Both the position numbers and the translations under genes were made by a program. The notes beneath the pieces are model-generated. The model saw only the letters and a list, made by a program, of their open reading frames with translations. It did no database searches and was not told the origin of the DNA. Positions 29,710-36,921 of a stretch of 64,000 nt of DNA are shown piece after piece; position 1 is the first letter of the stretch, and every line of letters starts with the position of its first letter. Origin of the DNA: Chromohalobacter marismortui (GTDB lineage Bacteria; Pseudomonadota; Gammaproteobacteria; Pseudomonadales; Halomonadaceae); contig NZ_SOBR01000007.1 in NCBI RefSeq assembly GCF_004364315.1, forward strand, positions 93,806-157,805, given 5' to 3'.

Positions 29710-31128
29710 TCAACGACGCGGGAAGCCACCGCCGGGGCCGCCCCCCATGCCACCGCCCATACCAGGGCCGCCGGGACCACCGCCCATACCGGGCATCCCG
29801 GACATGCCCCGCATCATCTTCTGCATGCCGCCTTTCTTGCCGACTTTTTTCATCATCTTCTGCATCTGCTTGTGCTGCTTGAGCAGACGATTGAGATCAG
29901 GCACCTGCAACCCGGCACCCGCCGCGATACGGCGCTTACGTGAGCCATTGATGATGTCCGGCTTGCGACGCTCCTTCGGGGTCATCGAATCGATCAACGA
30001 CTCGAGTTTGCCCAATTCCTTCTCGGCTCCCGGCCCCTGCGCGGCTTCGGCCATCTGCCCCATGCCAGGCAACTTGCCCATCAAGCCGCCCATGCCGCCC
30101 ATCTTCTTGAGTTGCTGAAGCTGCTCGCGGAAGTCCTCGAGATCGAAACCGTCGCCCTTCTTGACCTTCTTGGCCAGTTTCTCCGCCTTGCCCTGATCGA
30201 CGCTGCGCTCGGCTTCCTCGATGAGCGAGAGCATGTCGCCCATGCCGAGAATGCGCGAGGCAACGCGATCCGGGTGAAACGGCTCGAGGGCATCGACTTT
30301 TTCGCCCATGCCCATGAACTTGATGGGTTTGCCGGTGACGTGGCGCACCGAAAGCGCCGCCCCGCCACGGGCGTCACCGTCCGCCTTGGTGAGGATCACC
30401 CCGGTCAGCGGCAACGCCTCGTGGAAGGCCTGCGCGGTATTGGCGGCATCCTGGCCGGTCATGGCATCGACCACGAACAGCGTCTCGTCCGGCGATGCCG
30501 CCCCGTGCAGGGCCTGGATTTCTTCCATCATCGCCTGGTCGACGGACAGCCGGCCGGCGGTATCCACGATCACTACGTCATGGAATTGTATCTTGGCATG
30601 CTTGATCGCTGCCTGGGCGATATCGACTGGCTGCTGGGCACTGCTCGAGGGGAAGAAGTCGACCTCCACTTCTTTAGCCAGCGTCTCGAGCTGGTCAATG
30701 GCGGCCGGACGATAGACGTCGGCGGAGACCACCAGCACTTTTTTCTTCTCGCGGTCCCTCAAATAGCGCGCCAGCTTGGCGACTGAGGTCGTTTTACCCG
30801 CCCCCTGCAGGCCGGCCATCAAGACCACCGAGGGGGCGCTCTTGAGCGACAGCGCCTCGTTGGCCTCGCCCATGATCGCTTCCAACTCCTGCTGGACGAT
30901 CTTGACGAACTGCTGGCCCGGCGACAGGCTGCGCGAGACCTCTTGACCCACGGCGCGCTCGCGCACCCGCTCGACGAACGCCTTGACCACCGGCAGGGCC
31001 ACGTCGGCCTCCAGCAGCGCACGACGTACCTCGCGCAGCGTGTCCTTGATGTTGTCCTCGGTCAGCTTGGCCTGACCGGTGATCGACTTCAGCGTGCCCG
31101 ACAGACGATCGGTCAAACTTTCAAACAT
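29710..31128 (-). CDS. ffh: Signal recognition particle protein Ffh
   Basis: GTPase that with 4.5S RNA binds signal sequences emerging from ribosomes and delivers them to FtsY. The start is MFESLTDRLSGTLK (472 residues). N domain, then G domain: LQGAGKTTSVAKLA (G1), DTAGRLSVD (G3), TKADGDARGG (G4/G5). The M domain is methionine-rich, with the RNA-binding SRKRRIAAGAG helix. The tail after residue 430 is an unusually long run of Met, Gly and Pro (GGMQKMMRGMSGMPGM...) ending in FPRR. Divergent from ypjD, the usual gammaproteobacterial arrangement. A TATAAT -10 is visible at 31173-31168. Confidence 0.96.
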   Translation of the reverse strand: MFESLTDRLSGTLKSITGQAKLTEDNIKDTLREVRRALLEADVALPVVKAFVERVRERAVGQEVSRSLSPGQQFVKIVQQELEAIMGEANEALSLKSAPSVVLMAGLQGAGKTTSVAKLARYLRDREKKKVLVVSADVYRPAAIDQLETLAKEVEVDFFPSSSAQQPVDIAQAAIKHAKIQFHDVVIVDTAGRLSVDQAMMEEIQALHGAASPDETLFVVDAMTGQDAANTAQAFHEALPLTGVILTKADGDARGGAALSVRHVTGKPIKFMGMGEKVDALEPFHPDRVASRILGMGDMLSLIEEAERSVDQGKAEKLAKKVKKGDGFDLEDFREQLQQLKKMGGMGGLMGKLPGMGQMAEAAQGPGAEKELGKLESLIDSMTPKERRKPDIINGSRKRRIAAGAGLQVPDLNRLLKQHKQMQKMMKKVGKKGGMQKMMRGMSGMPGMGGGPGGPGMGGGMGGGPGGGFPRR

Positions 31129-31197
31129 GGCGCTCTCCGGCAGGAATTGCCTAGGCATGAAAAGGCGATTATACGCGTTCGCGGCGACTCTCTCCAT

Positions 31198-31219
31198 GCA
31201 CGCGTTGCGCAACGCGTGC
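31198..31219. promoter_or_regulatory. Perfect 22-bp palindrome between ffh and ypjD
   Basis: GCACGCGTTGC is followed directly by its reverse complement GCAACGCGTGC, without spacer. It lies about 25 bases upstream of the ffh -10 box and 125 before ypjD. With no loop, it suits a dimeric DNA-binding protein better than an RNA hairpin. The binding protein is unknown. Confidence 0.6.
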
Positions 31220-31343
31220 GAGGGGGGATTCGCTACGGCGCGCGGATTCGCTATAGTAACGCTCCCGAGTCCGCGTGACAGGCTCACGTGATATTGACGC
31301 TTCATTTTTCTTCGACGCCGACCGGCGCAGGGATTGGCCACCG

Positions 31344-32144
31344 ATGCAGGCGCTGCCTTTTGCGATTCTCGCCATTGTCTGTTACTTCGCCGCAGGTGCC
31401 TGGCAGGCGCTGGCACTTGCCAGGCGTGTCGCCCCCAGGCCGCCCCTGGTGCGCTCGCTGGGGCTACTCGCGGTCAGTGCCCACGCCGTGGTCGTGGCGC
31501 ATAGCGTATTTCTCGGCCGCGGCCTGCATCTGGGGCTTTTCGAAAGCGCCTCTCTCTTCAGCTGGTTGATCGCCGCCCTGTTGATCGCGGTCAGTCTGGT
31601 CAAGCCATTGTTGAATGCCGGTGTCGGCCTCTTCCCGCTGGCCGCGCTGACGCTGATAGCACTGATGCTTTATCCCAGCCACATGGTCGAATCCAATGTG
31701 TCGCCCGGCATCGTCTTTCACATCGTGACCTCGAGCGTGGCCTCTGCACTGCTCAGTATCGCGGCGGTACAAGCCGTGTTGGTGGCGTTTCAGAACCACG
31801 CCCTCAAGCGCCGACACACACGCGGGATCATCCAGGTGCTGCCCGCGCTGACGAGCATGGAGCGCTTGCTGTTCGAGCTCATCGGTGCCGGCTTGGTGCT
31901 GCTCACCGCGGCGATCGTCAGCGGTTTCATCTTCATCGACAACTTGTTTGCGCAGCATCTCGTGCACAAGACCGTGTTCTCGCTGGCCGCCTGGCTGGTT
32001 TTCACGGGATTGCTCATCGGCCGCTACTGGCTGGGCTGGCGTGGCGCGCGGGCAATGCGCTGGACCCTGGGCGGCTGCCTGTTGCTGGTGCTCGGCTACT
32101 TCGGCACCAAGGTCGCGCTACAGCTGATCTTTCACGACATCTAG
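31344..32144 (+). CDS. ypjD: YpjD-like inner membrane protein (CcsA/HemX fold)
   Basis: 266 residues from MQALPFAILAIVCYF with eight or so membrane segments. It belongs to the cytochrome c assembly/CcsA superfamily, whose members carry heme through paired histidines. Candidate histidines are in VVVAHSVFLG, GIVFHIVTSS and QHLVHKTVFS. The WWD motif of true cytochrome c synthases is absent. The function of YpjD is not established; it is conserved beside ffh and the following CNNM/CBS gene in gammaproteobacteria. No strong ribosome site was seen. Confidence 0.88.
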   Translation: MQALPFAILAIVCYFAAGAWQALALARRVAPRPPLVRSLGLLAVSAHAVVVAHSVFLGRGLHLGLFESASLFSWLIAALLIAVSLVKPLLNAGVGLFPLAALTLIALMLYPSHMVESNVSPGIVFHIVTSSVASALLSIAAVQAVLVAFQNHALKRRHTRGIIQVLPALTSMERLLFELIGAGLVLLTAAIVSGFIFIDNLFAQHLVHKTVFSLAAWLVFTGLLIGRYWLGWRGARAMRWTLGGCLLLVLGYFGTKVALQLIFHDI

Positions 32145-32222
32145 GCCCATAAGCGACAACTTGACACTTCCAAGGGGAAACCCTACAAACGATGTTGGCT
32201 TTTCAGCGAGGACCTCTCCACC

Positions 32223-33506
32223 TTGAGCGATGACATACCCTTAGGGCTGCTGCTAACGCTGCTGTTCGTGCTCATTTGCCTATCCGCCTTCTTCTCCAGC
32301 TCGGAAACCGGAATGATGTCGATCAACCGCTATCGCCTGTCGCACCAGGCCAATAGCGGAGAACGCACCGCCAAGCGCGTGATGCGGCTGTTGAATCGCC
32401 CCGACCGACTGATCGGCGTCATCCTCATCGGCAATAACTTCGTCAACAACCTCGCTGCCTCCATCGCCACGATCATTGCCATTCACTTCTTCGGCGACGT
32501 TTCGGGGCCGGCCATTTCCACCGCCGTGCTGACCATCGTGATTCTGATCTTCGCCGAGGTCACTCCCAAGACGTTTGCTGCCGTCAAGCCCGAGCGCATC
32601 GCCTATCCAGCGTCCATGGCGCTGGAGCCGATGCTCAAGCTTTTCTACCCGCTGGTGTGGCTCGTCAATGCAATCTCCAACGGCCTGCTTCGGCTGATGG
32701 GTATTCGTGACATCGACGGTAGCGCCGACAACCTGACCCGCGACGAACTGCGCACGGTCGTTCACGAGGCCGGCACCATGATTCCCCGGCGTCACCAATC
32801 CATGCTGCTGTCGATCCTCGACCTGGAAAACGTGACCGTCAATGACATCATGGTGCCGCGCCAGGAAATCGCCGGCATCGATCTCGACGACGACCTGGCG
32901 ACGATCCTCGCCCAGATCCGCTCCAGCCAACACACACGGGTGCCGGTGTACAAAGGCGACATCAACAACATCATCGGCATCCTGCACTTGCGCAACGCCG
33001 CGCGCTTTCTCTCCAAGCCCGAAGTGACCAAGGCCGCGATCGTCCAAGAGGCCCGCGAACCCTACTTCATCCCCGAATCGACTCCCTTGCATACGCAGTT
33101 GCTCAACTTTCAGCAGCACAAGCGACGCATCGGCATCGTGGTCGACGAATACGGTGACGTGGAAGGGTTGGCGACACTGGAAGACATCCTCGAGGAAATC
33201 GTCGGCGAATTCACCACCGATGAAGCGGCGACTCATCGCGAGATTCACCCCCAAGAGGACGGCAGCTACATCATCGAGGGCACCACCAATATCCGCGATA
33301 TCAACAAGGTGCTCGCTTGGCAGCTACCTACCGATGGCCCCAAGACGCTCAACGGCTTGATTCTCGAACACCTGGAAGCCTTCCCCGACGCACCCGCCTG
33401 CCTGCAGTTGGGCGCGATCCGCATGGAAATCCTGCAGATCAAGGATAACCTCATCACCTCCGCACGGTGCTGGCAATCGGCACGCCGCGCGCGGGCACTG
33501 GGTTAA
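32223..33506 (+). CDS. CNNM/CBS-domain membrane protein (CorC/HlyC family, YfjD/CorE-like)
   Basis: 427 residues from a TTG codon at 32223; no better ATG fits, since the first membrane helix begins within 10 residues. DUF21 (CNNM) domain with four membrane segments and the conserved SSSETGMMSINRYRL and LIGNNFVNNLAAS. Then a CBS pair (IMVPRQEIAGIDLDDDLATI...GILHLRNAA) and a C-terminal CorC_HlyC domain (VDEYGDVEGLATLEDILEEIVGE). CNNM/CorC proteins are linked to magnesium and cobalt efflux. Follows ypjD as in E. coli. Its TAA overlaps the TAA of the converging next gene. Confidence 0.9.
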   Translation: MSDDIPLGLLLTLLFVLICLSAFFSSSETGMMSINRYRLSHQANSGERTAKRVMRLLNRPDRLIGVILIGNNFVNNLAASIATIIAIHFFGDVSGPAISTAVLTIVILIFAEVTPKTFAAVKPERIAYPASMALEPMLKLFYPLVWLVNAISNGLLRLMGIRDIDGSADNLTRDELRTVVHEAGTMIPRRHQSMLLSILDLENVTVNDIMVPRQEIAGIDLDDDLATILAQIRSSQHTRVPVYKGDINNIIGILHLRNAARFLSKPEVTKAAIVQEAREPYFIPESTPLHTQLLNFQQHKRRIGIVVDEYGDVEGLATLEDILEEIVGEFTTDEAATHREIHPQEDGSYIIEGTTNIRDINKVLAWQLPTDGPKTLNGLILEHLEAFPDAPACLQLGAIRMEILQIKDNLITSARCWQSARRARALG

Positions 33507-35395
33507 TCCGACGTCACGCCGATCTCGGCCTCGGCCTTGCGCTTGAGCTCGATCACGCGCCGCTCCATATCGGCACGCCTGGCCTCGCCGACCGGGATAG
33601 GCTCTCCGAAATGAAGCGCTACGCGTGCCCGAAAACGCCGCGGCCACTTGGTCAGCGCCTTGCCATCGCGGTTCGACGTCCATGATCCCCACAAGCCGGC
33701 CAGCCCCGCAGGCACCACCGGCACCGGGTCTCGGGCCAGGATGATGTCCACGCCCCGCCGGAAGCGATGCACACTGCCATCGGGGGTCAAGCGTCCCTCG
33801 GGGAAAAGCATCACCACCTCGCCCTGACGCAGGGCGTGACTCACCTCATCCAGGGCACGCCGCACACCGCCCGGATCGCAGCGTTCGGAATCGACCGGGA
33901 TTGCCCCGGCGATGCGAAAAAACCAGTTGAGCCAGCGGGACTCATAGATGGGGCGATCCATCAAGAACCGCAATGGGCGTGGACAACCTCCCCCCAGGAT
34001 CAACGCGTCCATGAAGCTGACGTGATTGCACACCACCAATGCTGCCCCGCGTGCAGGCACCGATTGGCGGCCGCGAAAACGCAGTCGATAAAGCACGCGA
34101 ATCAGCATGAAGATCGACAGCCGTAGTGCCGGACGTGGCACCAGGCACAAGATGATTGCCGCCAACGTCAGCGAGATCCACGACAAGGCCAGCATGAAGG
34201 TGTTGAGCGAGGCTCCCAGGACACTCAGCACAACGACGCCAAAGACCGCCGCCAGCACCATGAACAGCGCATTGAGGATATTGTTGGCGGCGATCATGCG
34301 GGCTCGGTTGTCGTCGCCACTTTCAAGCTGAATCAGCGTGTACAACGGCACGATATACAAACCACCGCCCAGACCGATCACCGCAAAATCCAGCGCCTGG
34401 CGCCAGAACCCCGGTGACAGGCTCAATGTCGCCAGTCCCGACTGGCTGCCCATCAGCGGCTCACTCAGCCCCAGATCGAGACCGGCCACCCCGAAGAGCA
34501 GGGCGCCGGCCGGGATCAAGCCGACCTCCAAACGTCCGGCCGACAAGCGCGCGCATAGCAGCGCGCCTGCGCCGACTCCCAATGCGAACGCTCCCAGCAG
34601 AGCACTGACCACTGCCTCGTTGCCATGCACGACATCGCGCGTCCAGGCGGGTAGCTGGGTCAGATAACAGGCTCCCAGGAACCAGAACAGGCTGATGCCC
34701 AGCAAGGCACGAAACACCCGTGGGTGACGCCACGCATCGCGCATCACTTCACGTCCGCCCCGCCAAGGCCGCCACTGGGTAGCGCCCGCCTGGCTGGGCG
34801 GCGCACTGGGCACCCACAGGCTGGCGAGAAGCCCCAAAAGCGCCAGCGCCACCAGGGTCACGGCGATACTGCCACGCGCCCAGATACCGTCAAGCGACGC
34901 CAGTACGCCAGCCAGCAGCGTGCCCAGCAGGATGGCAAGAAACGTGCCCAGGCTGACCCAGGCATTGCCCTTGACGAGCTCGGTCGGTGACAGGTGTTGC
35001 GGCAGGATGGCGTACTTCACCGGCCCGAAAAGCGCCGACTGCGTGCCCATCATGAACAAGAGTGCCAGCAGCACGGCATAGGCTTCATACCAAACGGCGG
35101 CGGCCGCCAGGCTCATGGTCACGAGTTCCAGCACCTTGAGACGCCTGACCAGACGACGCTTGTCGAGCCGATCGGCGAGCAAGCCGCCCCATGCCGAAAA
35201 CAAGAGAAAGGGTAGGATGAACAATCCCGCCGCAAGATTGTTGAGCAGTCCCGTATCCCAGCCATAGCGGGGGACGGCGACGAAGGTCAGCAGCAACAGC
35301 AGGACATTCTTGAACACGTTGTCGTTGAACGCGCCCAAGGCTTGTGTCCAGAAGAAGGGAGCGAATCGACGCTGGGTAAGCAAGCGGGGAATCAC
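33503..35395 (-). CDS. MFS transporter fused to a PlsC-type acyltransferase (LplT-Aas-like)
   Basis: 630 residues. The first 410 or so are a 12-helix major-facilitator domain like the lysophospholipid flippase LplT (FWTQALGAFNDNVFKNVLLL; GGLLADRLDKRRLVRRLK as motif A). The C-terminal 200 are a glycerolipid acyltransferase with the catalytic NHVSFMDALIL (HX4D) and substrate motif LFPEGRLTPDG. Together they could flip lysophospholipid inward and re-acylate it in the inner membrane. The acyl-ACP synthetase domain of Aas is absent, so acyl groups must come from acyl-ACP or acyl-CoA already made. The ATG overlaps the upstream TetR gene by 4 bases. Confidence 0.87.
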   Translation of the reverse strand: MIPRLLTQRRFAPFFWTQALGAFNDNVFKNVLLLLLTFVAVPRYGWDTGLLNNLAAGLFILPFLLFSAWGGLLADRLDKRRLVRRLKVLELVTMSLAAAAVWYEAYAVLLALLFMMGTQSALFGPVKYAILPQHLSPTELVKGNAWVSLGTFLAILLGTLLAGVLASLDGIWARGSIAVTLVALALLGLLASLWVPSAPPSQAGATQWRPWRGGREVMRDAWRHPRVFRALLGISLFWFLGACYLTQLPAWTRDVVHGNEAVVSALLGAFALGVGAGALLCARLSAGRLEVGLIPAGALLFGVAGLDLGLSEPLMGSQSGLATLSLSPGFWRQALDFAVIGLGGGLYIVPLYTLIQLESGDDNRARMIAANNILNALFMVLAAVFGVVVLSVLGASLNTFMLALSWISLTLAAIILCLVPRPALRLSIFMLIRVLYRLRFRGRQSVPARGAALVVCNHVSFMDALILGGGCPRPLRFLMDRPIYESRWLNWFFRIAGAIPVDSERCDPGGVRRALDEVSHALRQGEVVMLFPEGRLTPDGSVHRFRRGVDIILARDPVPVVPAGLAGLWGSWTSNRDGKALTKWPRRFRARVALHFGEPIPVGEARRADMERRVIELKRKAEAEIGVTSD

Positions 35396-36006
35396 GACTC
35401 TCTCGGACCGTACTTGAGTCCCATCAGCGTGGTATTCAGCAACTGATCGAGCAACTCGGTCACTTCCAGTGATTGGCCCTGCCAGACGCCCAGCCGCTCA
35501 TTGAGCCCCAGTTGAACCAGGCCATGCACGCTGCCCCACAGGGTACGCGCCATACGCCGTGCTTCGATCTCCCCCATCAAGGGTTGATACTCGGTGAGCG
35601 AGGCCTCGACACGCACGAACAGGCCCTCGATCATATCGTTCTGACGTTGGTCCAGTTCGCCTTCTTGGGCCAGCGGATAATCGAACAACATTTGCCAGCG
35701 ATACGGCTCATGCTGCGCAAACATCCAATAGGCCGTCGCCAGCGCCTTGAGACGCGGCTCGGGATCGGCGCCCTCGAGCCCCTCCATGGCCGCTCGCAGA
35801 CGCCCCAACGTCTCGACGTTGACGTATTGCAGCAGATTGCCGAAGCTGCCGTAGAGCTTGAGCAAGGTACTTGGCGCGCAACCCACTTCGCGCGCCAGGG
35901 AGCGCAGCGACAGCGTATGCACGGGATTGTCGCGCAGCCAGGCGTCACATGCCGCCATGACCTGGCCATGCAGCACCTCGGGTGCATGCTGTCTGGGACG
36001 AGCCAT
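35392..36006 (-). CDS. TetR-family transcriptional regulator
   Basis: 204 residues from MARPRQHAPEVL. A TetR HTH at about 15-60 (HTLSLRSLAREVGCAPSTLLKLYGSFGNLL) is followed by a C-terminal ligand/dimer domain of the WHG type (EPYRWQMLFDYP; RMARTLWGSVHGLVQLGL). It overlaps the MFS-acyltransferase gene by 4 bases, so it probably controls that operon and itself. The ligand may be lipid-related, which is inference from the neighbour only. Longer in-frame starts have no family support. Confidence 0.88.
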   Translation of the reverse strand: MARPRQHAPEVLHGQVMAACDAWLRDNPVHTLSLRSLAREVGCAPSTLLKLYGSFGNLLQYVNVETLGRLRAAMEGLEGADPEPRLKALATAYWMFAQHEPYRWQMLFDYPLAQEGELDQRQNDMIEGLFVRVEASLTEYQPLMGEIEARRMARTLWGSVHGLVQLGLNERLGVWQGQSLEVTELLDQLLNTTLMGLKYGPRES

Positions 36007-36233
36007 CGGATTCCTCGTGATGAGCATGCGCGGTACTTGATCTTCACTATTCTCGCTAGTTGTGCACTTGGCGAGCGGAAGAGGCCGAACCGCGCGTGGT
36101 CGAACAGCGTTTCCCCCAGCATATCGGGAACGCACGCAAACGCAAGCCTCAAGCCCTGCGATAAATCAAAGCAGCGCTGGTCAGCGCCCGCCAGCTTGGC
36201 TTACCCTGACGCGTCGAATCGCGAGGAGGGAGC

Positions 36234-36905
36234 ATGGCTGGCCGTCTTTACATCAAGCCCTGGACAACGCCGCCGCTCGACGCGCTTTGCCAGGATAGCC
36301 AACCGATCGTCGGCCCCAATCTGGCACCGCGCCGCCCGATCTCGATCATTCGTCACAGCGAGGGCGAGGCGTGTTGGGTCACGGCATTCTGGGGACTGAC
36401 ACCGCCCTGGCTCAAGGTGCTGGATTATGCTCCGCATTGCGCGCGTGCCGAGTCGCTCGAGGAACGCCCGATGTTTCGCGAGGCGTTCCAGGCACGGCGC
36501 TGTCTGATTCCGGTCGACGGCGTCTATGTCTGGAAGCCCCAGCCACGCATGAAGCAGCCGTTTCTGATCACGCGCGTCGATCGAACGCCGCTGCTGTTGG
36601 CCGGGGTATGGTGCCGCTATCACACCACGCTGACCGAGTACAACGACTCCACGGCCCTGATCACGGTACCCAGCAATTCGCTACTGTCGCCACTCAGCGA
36701 CCGTTTTCCGGCCATCATAGAGGCCGACGAAGCGCATGAGTGGCTGGCGTCCTCCACCGCGAGCGAACGTGCGCACCAGATGCTGACCACCGCTCCCTTG
36801 GAACTGTTGGGCGCTTTTCCTGTATCAAGACGTGTCAACGATCCATCCCATCAGGATTGGGCCTGCGGTCATCCCACCGGTCCGATGACCTACTGGCATC
36901 ACTGA
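36234..36905 (+). CDS. SRAP/YedK-family protein lacking the catalytic residues
   Basis: SRAP proteins (YedK, HMCES) cap abasic sites in single-stranded DNA through the N-terminal Cys2 of M-C-G-R. This 223-residue homologue keeps the fold landmarks (GLTPPWLK, ARAESLEERPMFREAF, RRCLIPVDGVYVWK, SDRFPAIIEADEAHEWL). But it begins M-A-G-R, so Cys2 is Ala. The Asn of NARAE is Cys (HCARAES), the Glu of GFYEW is Val (GVYVW) and the His of HDRMP is Ser (LSDRFP). The ATG has a strong GAGGAGGG site, so the start is firm. It should be unable to form the thiazolidine cross-link. It may bind DNA or have another role. Confidence 0.85.
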   Translation: MAGRLYIKPWTTPPLDALCQDSQPIVGPNLAPRRPISIIRHSEGEACWVTAFWGLTPPWLKVLDYAPHCARAESLEERPMFREAFQARRCLIPVDGVYVWKPQPRMKQPFLITRVDRTPLLLAGVWCRYHTTLTEYNDSTALITVPSNSLLSPLSDRFPAIIEADEAHEWLASSTASERAHQMLTTAPLELLGAFPVSRRVNDPSHQDWACGHPTGPMTYWHH

Positions 36906-36921
36906 ACAAGGAGTCTTCACC

